IMG/VR virus record: IMGVR_UViG_3300027759_000093
Location: 1 to 62,841 of that record
DNA length: 62,841 nucleotides
Source of the DNA: a virus
Reading direction: 5' to 3' (one strand)
The position numbers and the translations under genes were made by a program. Below are positions 36,435 to 43,787 of the stretch, one piece after another (position 1 is the first letter of the stretch; every line of letters starts with the position of its first letter). The notes under the pieces were generated by a model. That model ran no database searches. It had not been told where the DNA came from and saw nothing but the letters and a program-made list of their open reading frames with translations.

Positions 36435-36463
36435 TTGACTTTTGGGCTTATCCCTGCTATAAT
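36435..36463 (+). promoter_or_regulatory. Strong promoter TTGACT-17-TATAAT
   Basis: TTGACT (36435-36440), spacer of 17 ending TGC, TATAAT (36458-36463). Extended -10. It drives the plus-strand micro-gene operon. Confidence 0.88.
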
Positions 36464-36739
36464 TCCATTATACAAAAAAATAAAGAAGCAGACTCAATGA
36501 GCCTAGCGAATAACCCTCAACAAGAGGATGAGCCTAGCAAATAAGTGAGTCAAGGATTAGATAGCCTCAATGAGCCTACCAAATAAGCCTAGCAATAGGA
36601 TGAGCGTAGCAATTAAGTGAGGTATCTCACACCACGACACTAGGGGAATATCCCCAAAATGTCAGCGGTATCTGATAGGATACTAGTATCAAGGTTAATC
36701 AAGGTGATTAACTTAGTAAAAGAAAGGTTAGGTCTAAAA
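36464..36739 (+). repeat. Long leader with four ATGAGCCTAGCRAATAA repeats
   Basis: The 17-mer occurs at 36497, 36528, 36570 and 36600 (last two slightly changed), spaced 31, 42 and 30 bases. A small hairpin AGGGGAATATCCCC follows at about 36644. No Shine-Dalgarno sequence precedes the ATGs, so this 276-base leader is probably untranslated. Possible uses are RNA regulation or protein binding. Confidence 0.6.
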
Positions 36740-36901
36740 ATGACTAACACTATATATAACGAGATAGCAGAAGAGTTTGGCTCTTCAGCATTATCTATTA
36801 ACAATCCTCAGCCTGAGATTAGCATTACTCGTGCTTATCAGTTGCTAAACGAAATGGGCTTTGACAATGCTAAAGCCTATCTGTTGGCAGGTGGTCGCTA
36901 A
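36740..36901 (+). CDS. Small helical protein
   Basis: 53 residues from ATG 36740, preceded by AAGAAAGGTTAGG. TNTIYNEIAEEFGSSALSIN, then ITRAYQLLNEMGFDNAKAYL, a helix-turn-helix-like layout. An upstream ATG at 36659 without a ribosome site is less likely. Confidence 0.6.
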   Translation: MTNTIYNEIAEEFGSSALSINNPQPEISITRAYQLLNEMGFDNAKAYLLAGGR

Positions 36902-37005
36902 TGACTACCGCTAACATGGATAAAATTAACGAAGCCATAGAGGCTTTACAAAATGCTAACAAGGCGTTAGTAGAAATGTTTGGAATTGACGAGGAGAATA
37001 ACTAA
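36901..37005 (+). CDS. Helical micro-protein
   Basis: 34 residues: ANMDKINEAIEALQNANKAL then EMFGIDEENN. Starts on the last base of the previous stop. Confidence 0.55.
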   Translation: MTTANMDKINEAIEALQNANKALVEMFGIDEENN

Positions 37006-37164
37006 ATGAAAATCACTTACACAATTTGGCAGGGTAGCCTACTAAAGGGCAGACTAACCGCTAAGAGCATGAAAGAGATCATCGCTCTAATTGATGAACT
37101 AAACGAAGGCAAGCCTACTCTAAAATTTGAGTATCTTGTCCATGAGATTGAGCAGGTCGCATAG
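37006..37164 (+). CDS. Small hypothetical protein
   Basis: 52 residues, GAGGAGAATAACTAA upstream. KITYTIWQGSLLKGRLTAKS then a helix and strand. One base after the previous stop. Confidence 0.55.
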   Translation: MKITYTIWQGSLLKGRLTAKSMKEIIALIDELNEGKPTLKFEYLVHEIEQVA

Positions 37165-37169
37165 TGGAG

Positions 37170-37301
37170 ATGTATTTAGATTATGAGTTCTTTGGTTTGT
37201 ATGTTGATAGCATAGCGTTATCTATTCAAATCCCAACATGGTTATTGCTTGGCTCTATTGCTTTATCCTATTCTATTCATTTACTTAGAAAAGATAGATA
37301 A
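37170..37301 (+). CDS. Membrane micro-protein
   Basis: 43 residues with one TM helix (IPTWLLLGSIALSYSIHLL) and a basic RKDR tail. Last gene before the terminator. Confidence 0.55.
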   Translation: MYLDYEFFGLYVDSIALSIQIPTWLLLGSIALSYSIHLLRKDR

Positions 37302-37319
37302 GTAGCATAGGCTGCTAGG

Positions 37320-37356
37320 GCACACTACCCAGAGTGGTGTGCTCACTATTTTTTTT
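37320..37356 (+). terminator. Strong Rho-independent terminator
   Basis: GCACACTAC (37320-37328) pairs with GTGGTGTGC (37334-37342, one G.T), then TCACTATTTTTTTT. Ends the plus-strand micro-operon. Confidence 0.88.
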
Positions 37357-37434
37357 ATTTTTTATTTTTAAAATTACATATCATACATCTAAGAAAAATA
37401 TTCAGATTTTCTCAAAATGAAAATTTTTTCAGAT

Positions 37435-37581
37435 TTAGGCGGGTAGAGAAATATTTGCTGGATTAAGTTCTGGATAAGCAGTAAAGAAATCTACCTGTAT
37501 GCCTTGAATTGCCCACTTGCTTATGTATGCTAAAATCATTACTGTTATAAAAAGTCTAAAGATATATTTGCTAAGGGGCAT
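37435..37581 (-). CDS. Small membrane protein
   Basis: 48 residues from ATG 37581. TM helix (YIFRLFITVMILAYISKW) then a polar tail. TATACT at 37593-37588 is seven bases before the ATG (leaderless) and overlaps the opposing -10 box of the 37604 gene. Confidence 0.55.
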   Translation of the reverse strand: MPLSKYIFRLFITVMILAYISKWAIQGIQVDFFTAYPELNPANISLPA

Positions 37582-37587
37582 GTTGAT

Positions 37588-37597
37588 AGTATATAAT
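37588..37597. promoter_or_regulatory. Overlapping divergent -10 boxes
   Basis: The minus-strand TATACT (37593-37588) and plus-strand TATAAT (37592-37597) share two bases. Each is seven bases from its start codon, at 37581 and 37604. Confidence 0.7.
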
Positions 37598-37603
37598 ATT
37601 ATT

Positions 37604-37762
37604 ATGTGCCAACACGTATATAAATACACAGGTCCTGGGCTATGCCGATATTGTGGTTTGGACACCCACGATCATGATTGGGCTAAGCAAAATAAACTAT
37701 ACGCAGAGTACAGGGAAAAAGTTGGATTCTTCTTCAACAATAATACCTGGTGGTCTATATGA
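37604..37762 (+). CDS. Small conserved Cys/His protein
   Basis: 52 residues from ATG 37604. CQHVYKYTGPGLCRYCGLDT, HDHDWAKQN, and the end WWSI. GPGLCRYCGxxTHxxDW is common in small actinobacteriophage and bacterial proteins. Probable zinc site. Confidence 0.65.
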   Translation: MCQHVYKYTGPGLCRYCGLDTHDHDWAKQNKLYAEYREKVGFFFNNNTWWSI

Positions 37763-37774
37763 TAGAATTAATAT

Positions 37775-37915
37775 ATGTATTTACTAGGACTAGAAATTCG
37801 CAAAGACCGTAGAGAAAAACAATACTCTATGAAGACCTGTTTTGGCTGTAACAAAATAATGTGGGTAGCCCGAGAAAACATCAGAGTATATAACTATTGC
37901 GGTAGTTGCAAATGA
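37775..37915 (+). CDS. Zinc-ribbon micro-protein
   Basis: 46 residues: KTCFGCNKIMWVARENIRVY then CGSCK. Two CxxC pairs. ATGA overlap with the next gene. Confidence 0.6.
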   Translation: MYLLGLEIRKDRREKQYSMKTCFGCNKIMWVARENIRVYNYCGSCK

Positions 37916-37977
37916 AACAACAAATCCTAATCTCTATCATCATAATCGGTTTGGCAGCATTGATATGGCTATCTTAG
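37912..37977 (+). CDS. Membrane micro-protein
   Basis: 21 residues, one hydrophobic helix (MKQQILISIIIIGLAALIWL). Supported only by tight overlaps with both neighbours. Confidence 0.45.
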   Translation: MKQQILISIIIIGLAALIWLS

Positions 37978-38117
37978 ACAATCTTGAAGCATCTATGGCA
38001 GATGACGACGGCATGCCAAGAAAAACAGTTAACGATGTAATTAAAGAAATACTTGAAGATCCAGAGCACCATAAACTCATGGAACGATTAAAATATATGG
38101 AGGATCATGGAATCTAA
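37965..38117 (+). CDS. Small acidic helical protein
   Basis: 50 residues: AILDNLEASMADDDGMPRKT, VNDVIKEILEDPEHHKLMER. Overlaps its neighbours. Function unknown. Confidence 0.55.
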   Translation: MAILDNLEASMADDDGMPRKTVNDVIKEILEDPEHHKLMERLKYMEDHGI

Positions 38118-38274
38118 ATACCCTATACCACCTTACAGACATACTGAAAAAGGATTAAGCATAGTAGATAAAACAACTAAGTCAACAAAATGTTGTGATG
38201 CCTGTGAGTGTGGTAATTCTGAAGAACAAAAGTTTAATAAACTAATGGAAACGCAATCCTCATTTGAGGAATGA
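38107..38274 (+). CDS. Small Cys-containing protein
   Basis: 55 residues: YPIPPYRHTEKGLSIVDKTT, then KCCDACECGNSEE (a CC-x2-C-x-C metal-like cluster). Last of the plus-strand run. Confidence 0.55.
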   Translation: MESKYPIPPYRHTEKGLSIVDKTTKSTKCCDACECGNSEEQKFNKLMETQSSFEE

Positions 38275-38285
38275 GAAAACACATC

Positions 38286-38975
38286 TTACTTATATTCTTT
38301 GCGATTCCAAAAGAAATTTCTGTATGAGCCAAACATGCTTGAACCAAGTGTTCGTTTAAATTCTTCTACTTTCTTAATATCTTTTTTATTGTCAAAGTCC
38401 ATTGTCCACTTTTCTCTTTTAAATGGAATGACTTGAACCATAGGCGTTCCTGCTGGGATAATTCCTTCAAAATTCCTATCTTTATACATAAATGGAAAGT
38501 TTACAATATGTTGTTGGTCAGTATCAACAATTCCTTCAAAAACCTTTATCTGACTTGCTTCTTGATGCATTGGCTGTGTAAACAAACAAGAATATCCAGG
38601 GGGAGTAACTATAGCAAAAGGGTTAACAAACTTTTTTGCTGCTAAGTTAAATTCAACTTCTGGGTACGTTGAAAATTGTTCAGGAGCGTGGTATTGTACT
38701 AAATTAAAACTTAACATATCGCTCTGCTCAGCCATTTGAACACGCTTTCCTTTATGATATCCAAATTTTACAAGAATATCTGCGGGAAGTAAGATTGTGT
38801 ATCCACTAGTAATAGCATCAAATACTGGCATACATCTTTTAACTGTCATTTGAGTCTTTAAATTATCTACGTATGGAACCATTCTTTGATACCAATTAGG
38901 AACAAGTTTAGAACTAGGAACTGGCTTGTATTTTGGGTCAATTTTGTGTATTTCTACAAAACTAATTTTATTCAT
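38286..38975 (-). CDS. DUF6065-like protein, paralogue 3
   Basis: 229 residues. LVPNWYQRMVPYVDNLK, CMPVFDAITSGYTILLPADI, GYSCLFTQPMHQEASQIKVF, GIVDTDQQHIVNFPFMY and GTPMVQVIPFKREKW follow the same motif order as 19827 and 20536. QPMH replaces HPLN, so it is more diverged. Confidence 0.72.
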   Translation of the reverse strand: MNKISFVEIHKIDPKYKPVPSSKLVPNWYQRMVPYVDNLKTQMTVKRCMPVFDAITSGYTILLPADILVKFGYHKGKRVQMAEQSDMLSFNLVQYHAPEQFSTYPEVEFNLAAKKFVNPFAIVTPPGYSCLFTQPMHQEASQIKVFEGIVDTDQQHIVNFPFMYKDRNFEGIIPAGTPMVQVIPFKREKWTMDFDNKKDIKKVEEFKRTLGSSMFGSYRNFFWNRKEYK

Positions 38976-39014
38976 ACGTTCTCCTTATACCAAATATGCC
39001 ATTCTTGCCAAACC

Positions 39015-39629
39015 TCATAATATCTCCAATTTTGTCGGGGCACCAATAAGACTCTCATTAACACTGGTCCACAATTGTGACGACATACTAGTATTAATTC
39101 TAGCAGATAAACCAATAGACTCCATAACGTAGTTATACCCCCCAGACTTGGTTTGAACTTTGTTCCAAACCCCACTATCATATATTAAGGTTTTGGAATC
39201 AAAAATAAATAGATAATAAACCTTCTTTTCATTTTCGGCGGGGACAAAAGACCAATCCTGGTCGCTCTTAGCAAGACACACATAGTAATCAGCACTATTA
39301 TTCACTACGCTAGATATCATGGCATCTAAGGTTTGATATTTGCCTAGCCTGGATCCAGAAAATGTTAGTGTGTTATTTGCGTATACACCTGATTTGACAG
39401 AGAAACTTTCGCCTGACTCTAAAGACATGTCTACGCTGATACTATGGCTTCTATTAGGCTGCCAGTCGTTTATATACCCTGCCTCAGTCAAAGTGTTAGC
39501 AATGAGTTCTTCTAGAAATTCACTTGTGCAGGGCAGCCTATAAACCGAGTGATGTATTTTTAGTTTACTTGTCAAACCTTCAATAAGGGTTTGCTTTATA
39601 GAATGTAGCACAATTTTAGAATGTAGCAC
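39015..39629 (-). CDS. Putative PD-(D/E)XK nuclease
   Basis: 204 residues from a GTG at 39629, seven bases from TATACT (39640-39635). TSEFLEELIANTLTEAG, SHSISVDMSLESGESFSVKS and LGKYQTLDAMISSV follow the plan of restriction-type nucleases: a Glu-rich helix, an Asp strand (SVDM), then an xVKSG catalytic Lys strand. No methyltransferase partner is nearby. It could attack host or rival phage DNA, or be a structural relative. Confidence 0.5.
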   Translation of the reverse strand: MLHSKIVLHSIKQTLIEGLTSKLKIHHSVYRLPCTSEFLEELIANTLTEAGYINDWQPNRSHSISVDMSLESGESFSVKSGVYANNTLTFSGSRLGKYQTLDAMISSVVNNSADYYVCLAKSDQDWSFVPAENEKKVYYLFIFDSKTLIYDSGVWNKVQTKSGGYNYVMESIGLSARINTSMSSQLWTSVNESLIGAPTKLEIL

Positions 39630-39632
39630 AAT
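39597..39632. repeat. Tandem AGAATGTAGCACAATT duplication
   Basis: AGAATGTAGCACAATT occurs twice in a row (18-base period) over the start of the nuclease gene, encoding the duplicated LHSKIV/LHSIK residues and giving two alternative GTG starts (39629, 39611). Confidence 0.7.
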
Positions 39633-39748
39633 TAAGTATAACCTATATCGGGCTATTAAGCAAGTATAGATGCTCCATCCAGTTAGACATTAGTGACTGC
39701 TTGCAGTCATATTTTGTCTTAGGGTGGTTTGGTATCTCTATTTTCGGC

Positions 39749-40033
39749 TTACACGAAATGCTTGACTATTGCTACCGTCGCTAAAATTGACCAACCGACA
39801 TTAAAGTATATAATGGTTGGCAAAGTCTTTATTGTAGAAGTAAAAATTAAAGCCAAACTAGAGGCTAAGGCAAATACAAATAACCACCACCATTGTTTGC
39901 CGAACAAAAGACCTGGAAATATAATTGCCAGTTTTGTTGAAAATGCCCAAAACTCAATTATGTTAGTTTTATTCCAATATTTTTTTTCAAATAATTTTTT
40001 TGTTATTGCCCAAATATCTTTATGATTTATCAT
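39749..40033 (-). CDS. Small multi-pass membrane protein
   Basis: 94 residues with about three hydrophobic segments (STKLAIIFPGLLFG, WWWLFVFALASSLALIFTS, IYFNVGWSILATVAIV). It overlaps the halogenase gene by 14 bases, so it is cotranscribed. Possibly a small transporter or anchor. Confidence 0.6.
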   Translation of the reverse strand: MINHKDIWAITKKLFEKKYWNKTNIIEFWAFSTKLAIIFPGLLFGKQWWWLFVFALASSLALIFTSTIKTLPTIIYFNVGWSILATVAIVKHFV

Positions 40034-41612
40034 TGTGAATATTTTCTTTTAACCATTGATACATAGTGGGAGAATCATCCGCTTCTTTTTGCCAACTATG
40101 GCGAAAAATTCTCCACGTATTCCAGGTGCTCTTGCAACGTTCATAAATATCAACCCCATGGTTAAACTTCCACCTATCAACAGTTATTGCATTTACTGGA
40201 AAATAATTTAAGCCAGTAGCAATACAATGAATTCCACCAATTCCGTTGTGCTCATTACGATTCATTTGAACTTCTGCCAAATCTGCAAAAGAGTTAACCA
40301 TAGCCGATTTTAATTCTGGAACATTTGGCTGAAATGTTTTTTCTGTAATGTCTCTCCAGTATTTTGTATCTGTTCTGTTTGAAAGAGCATAGTGTTGTCC
40401 TACAAATTCTTTAAATCCAAGATATTGTTGTCTTGTTTTTGAGTTATATGCGTCTCTATCCCATTGCGTTATTGTTTCTCTTCCTAAAGTTTTTACAAGT
40501 TTATCTAAAAACTCATGAACTGTAAATAAGCCGTTTGATTCTAATGGTTCAATAAAGCCTGCAGCAAATCCAATAGCAACCACGTTCTTAACAAACGTAC
40601 GCCTATGAATTCCAACACGGAACTTAATATGTTTATACTCATACGAATCTACATCACGATTTGGATCATGAATAGTCATTTTATCTGAGCGTAGGTGATC
40701 TTTAAATTCTTGTAAAGCATTTTCTGGTGATATATATTTATCGCTAAATACGTATCCTGTTCCAATTCGTTCCCATGAAGGAATATTCCATACCCATCCA
40801 TGTCCAATTGCTGTGCAGTTGGTATATGGCTCCATTTCTTTTTCTTTATCTGTATAAGGAATACGAGTAGCCCATGCGCTATTGTTTGGAAGCATATGAG
40901 AGAAATCATCCCACGGCTCTTGTAATGCTCCTTCAAGAAGCATAGACTTAAATCCCGTGCAATCAATAAATAAATCCGCTGTAAGTTTTTCTCCAGTAGT
41001 AAGTGTTACCGACTCAATACCTTCTTCATTTGTAGTAACATCTGTTACGGTATCTGAAATAATTTTTACTCCACGAGGAATACAATAATTATTTTTTAGC
41101 CACTGCCCAAACTTTGTAGCATCAAAATGGTAGGCTACATCCTTTTTAAAATCAAAATTATTTAATTTTCCAGACTTATTCCAAGATATTTTATTTTGTT
41201 CTGCTAACGTTAAAGCGGGAAAGAAGGTACGTGCATAATCTGCAACATCTAAATCTGGGAATTTGGCCTTTTTTACATACCAGTCATTAAGACCATTTAC
41301 TGTTCCTTTTGTATATACTTGGCCAAATGGATAATGAAATCCACCTGCATCTTTTTTATAAAAATCTGTAAACTTGATAGACATCTTATATACAGCATCT
41401 GTAGCAGGCATAAAATCTTTTTCGTCAATGCCAATCCAGTTTGCCCATCCAGTAATTCCACCTAGCGTAGATTCACCGACTCCAATAATCGGATAGTCGG
41501 GGGACTCAATAACGATAATTTCTTTATTTGGAAATGCTCTAATCATAGACGCTGCGGACATCCATCCAGCAGATCCACCACCAACAATTACAATTTTATT
41601 TAAATTTATCAA
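40020..41612 (-). CDS. Flavin-dependent (tryptophan-type) halogenase
   Basis: 530 residues from a TTG at 41612 preceded by AAGGGGAAC. IVIVGGGSAGWMSAASMIR is the FAD loop (GxGxxG then WM), VGESTLGGI the family start, YKMSIKFTDF contains the expected catalytic Lys, and HGWVWNIPSWERIGTGYVFS holds the GWxWxIP signature that separates halogenases from monooxygenases. FIEPLESNGL completes the family pattern. It would use FADH2, O2 and halide to halogenate an aromatic or phage-specific substrate. Related halogenases are known from cyanophages. No flavin reductase is seen. Confidence 0.88.
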   Translation of the reverse strand: MINLNKIVIVGGGSAGWMSAASMIRAFPNKEIIVIESPDYPIIGVGESTLGGITGWANWIGIDEKDFMPATDAVYKMSIKFTDFYKKDAGGFHYPFGQVYTKGTVNGLNDWYVKKAKFPDLDVADYARTFFPALTLAEQNKISWNKSGKLNNFDFKKDVAYHFDATKFGQWLKNNYCIPRGVKIISDTVTDVTTNEEGIESVTLTTGEKLTADLFIDCTGFKSMLLEGALQEPWDDFSHMLPNNSAWATRIPYTDKEKEMEPYTNCTAIGHGWVWNIPSWERIGTGYVFSDKYISPENALQEFKDHLRSDKMTIHDPNRDVDSYEYKHIKFRVGIHRRTFVKNVVAIGFAAGFIEPLESNGLFTVHEFLDKLVKTLGRETITQWDRDAYNSKTRQQYLGFKEFVGQHYALSNRTDTKYWRDITEKTFQPNVPELKSAMVNSFADLAEVQMNRNEHNGIGGIHCIATGLNYFPVNAITVDRWKFNHGVDIYERCKSTWNTWRIFRHSWQKEADDSPTMYQWLKENIHNDKS

Positions 41613-41762
41613 AATAGTTCCCCTTATAAGACTATTTAATTGTACCATGAGGTAGGCTAACACTAGTCACGCTCAAAGATAGTTGGTGGTATACTGTATT
41701 TGTGGGCAAAAAAACCTTTTATAAGAAAAAAAATACTTCTATAGAAAAGATTATATTTTAAA

Positions 41763-42740
41763 ATGTCAATATATGTTTCAATTTCTTGTCTAGGAGAAGA
41801 CAAAGAATTAATTAAAACAGTTCAAGATTGTAAAGAAATGGCAAAAGATCCAGATAGTGTTTATTTTGGAATTGCTGTTATAGAAAATTTAGAATTTTAT
41901 AAAAAAATAAAAAAAGACTTGTCAAATATTAAAAATATTTCTTTTTTATATAAAGAAGAAAAAAATAATCTAGGTGTTGCCAAAGGTAGAAACTTTGCAG
42001 CAAGCATGTATAACAATGAAGAATATTTTTTACAAATTGACCCTCATTCACGTTTTAATAAAAACTGGGATATCACATTAATTGACACTTTTAATCAAGC
42101 AGTTGAAACTGTAAATAATAAAAAAACAGTTTTAACTGGATATTTGGGAAAGTATTTATATAATAAAGATGACGGTCAAATTTATGTAGATGACAATCTT
42201 TCTTATACTCGTTGGATTCCAAACGAGTTTGTGATTGGTGATGTCATACCAAAATTTAATCATGCCCCTTTGCATTCAATATCTGATGAATTAAATATTT
42301 TTTTACAAAACAATAAGTTTGCCCCAGCATCTTTAATTTCTGGTCACTTCATATTTGGCAATTCCTATTTTGGAAAAAACATACATTTGCCAGAAAATTT
42401 ACTTTTTTGGGAAGAAGAAATTCTTCAAACAATAGAACTAATAAGTGATGGGTTTTCAATATTACATTTTGGTAGTATTTCTCCAATATATCATTTATAT
42501 ACATTCAATATATTCTCTCAAGAAGAATATGGCAGAGACGATTTGCAAAATTATTTACCAAATCACGAAGAAAATTATCAATTAATGAAAAATAATTTTT
42601 TGTCATATTTAAAAAATAATGATTTAAAAGTTAAAAAATTTGAAAAGTATGCAAATATAGACATACTTACAGGTGCAAAAAATTCAAGCACGTTCCCAGA
42701 TACATACTCAAATATTGGTTTTTTACCTACAAAAAAATAA
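41763..42740 (+). CDS. GlcNAc-transferase-like glycosyltransferase (PF11397 type)
   Basis: 325 residues. IYVSISCLGEDKELIKTVQD, LGVAKGRNFAASMYNNEEYF, LQIDPHSRFNKNWD: the ARxxA..Y..E.yfLQiDsHxxFxxxWD block of Skp1-type GlcNAc transferases, with DPH in place of the DxD/DSH metal motif. GHFIFGNSYF matches the later acceptor region. TATACT lies at 41690-41695, leaving a 67-base leader. It probably glycosylates virion or host surface proteins. Confidence 0.75.
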   Translation: MSIYVSISCLGEDKELIKTVQDCKEMAKDPDSVYFGIAVIENLEFYKKIKKDLSNIKNISFLYKEEKNNLGVAKGRNFAASMYNNEEYFLQIDPHSRFNKNWDITLIDTFNQAVETVNNKKTVLTGYLGKYLYNKDDGQIYVDDNLSYTRWIPNEFVIGDVIPKFNHAPLHSISDELNIFLQNNKFAPASLISGHFIFGNSYFGKNIHLPENLLFWEEEILQTIELISDGFSILHFGSISPIYHLYTFNIFSQEEYGRDDLQNYLPNHEENYQLMKNNFLSYLKNNDLKVKKFEKYANIDILTGAKNSSTFPDTYSNIGFLPTKK

Positions 42741-42851
42741 AACATACTTGATAAATAGCAAAAGGCTAGTCTTGGCGCATATAAGCCAATGTATTTTGAT
42801 ACACCAATAAAGGCTAACACAATTGTCTCAAATAATGATATAATTTACTTT

Positions 42852-43067
42852 ATGTCACCGCAAGATTGGGCAGGATTAATATTAACAGGTTTAACAATTA
42901 TAACGATTGTTGCTGGTGGAATCGGTTGGCTCGTAAAACATTATTTAAACGAACTTAAGCCGAATTCTGGATCAAGCCTCAAAGACTCCGTTGATAGATT
43001 AGAAAAAAAGACTGATCAATTATTTGATCTTTTGCTTGAACACTTTAAAGATCATTCTAAGAAATAA
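42852..43067 (+). CDS. Membrane protein with coiled-coil tail, holin-like
   Basis: 71 residues from ATG 42852, TATAAT at 42839-42844 (seven bases away). One TM helix (AGLILTGLTIITIVAGGIGW) then SLKDSVDRLEKKTDQLFDLL. This topology is common for actinobacteriophage minor tail-linked or holin-like proteins. Confidence 0.65.
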   Translation: MSPQDWAGLILTGLTIITIVAGGIGWLVKHYLNELKPNSGSSLKDSVDRLEKKTDQLFDLLLEHFKDHSKK

Positions 43068-43224
43068 TTTTCTTTATATATAATATATAAGATACTTTAA
43101 AAACCTTACTTGCTAGTTATTCTTTATTCTTTATATTTTTAAGTATACACGTTTATACCCTGGTTTTTTACAATTTATGCAGAAGTGATTATAACAATCG
43201 TATAACAATTTGTTTAATGTCTGG

Positions 43225-43270
43225 TTTATAACGTTTTGTTACTATTTATCCCTTTTATAACGTTTTGTTA
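43225..43270. repeat. Direct repeat TTTATAACGTTTTGTTA
   Basis: Exact 17-mer copies at 43225-43241 and 43254-43270, in a 320-base A+T-rich gene-free region (43068-43388). Related TAACAA and TTGTTATA words surround them. Likely operator or late-promoter control region. No other feature found there except the terminator. Confidence 0.65.
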
Positions 43271-43312
43271 TAATTTGTTATATTCTAATAATACAATGTT
43301 ATAATTTTTACG

Positions 43313-43369
43313 CTGGCACCTAGATTCTAACCCCCACCCCACTGCGTCTAGGTGTCCAGTTTTTTATTT
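43313..43369 (+). terminator. Long-stem terminator
   Basis: CTGG-CACCTAGA (43313-43324) pairs with TCTAGGTG-TCCAG (43347-43359) with one bulge, followed by TTTTTTATTT. It lies just before the first virion gene. Confidence 0.85.
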
Positions 43370-43388
43370 AATGGTATAATCAATTATC

Positions 43389-43787
43389 ATGTGTGCTCCT
43401 ACAGTAGAAAAATATGGCGCCTCGCCAGCAAATATTCAATGGACAGTAGTCCGTGGAGACACAGCAACCTTGCTTGTAGAGTTTTTAGAAGACGATGAAG
43501 TAACGCCATTTGACTGCGATGACTGGACATTTAGAGCAACCGCCTATGATCCAATGGGAAATGTATTAGATAACCTAACCGTAACTGTTGTTGATAATGA
43601 GGCAACTATTACTGCTCCCGCATCAGTTACAGAGGATTGGGGAACAGGCTATAGCCAAGTAGCAGCAGAGTTAAGATTTGACCTTGAAGTAATTATAGAA
43701 GGTGGTAGTGGGCCAAATGCAGATACAGTGTGGACACCAGTTATAGGAACTATCTGTGTTCTAAGTGATATGACTCCAGGTTTATAA
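43389..43787 (+). CDS. Virion beta-domain protein A
   Basis: 132 residues. IQWTVVRGDTATLLVEFLED, DCDDWTFRATAYDPMGNVLD, then beta repeats and TPVIGTICVLSDMTPGL. The W-x-VxRGDxxxxxVxFxEDD layout is shared with 44630-44980 and 49790-50236, suggesting repeated Ig-like or baseplate-type upper-fibre subunits (compare BppU N-terminal domains). TATAAT at 43375-43380. Confidence 0.65.
   Translation: MCAPTVEKYGASPANIQWTVVRGDTATLLVEFLEDDEVTPFDCDDWTFRATAYDPMGNVLDNLTVTVVDNEATITAPASVTEDWGTGYSQVAAELRFDLEVIIEGGSGPNADTVWTPVIGTICVLSDMTPGL

Noticed and set aside
36356-36544. Open frame over the divergent control region and leader repeats
   Set aside because: It overlaps the strong promoter at 36435-36463, so it could not be transcribed whole from there, and no ribosome site is present.
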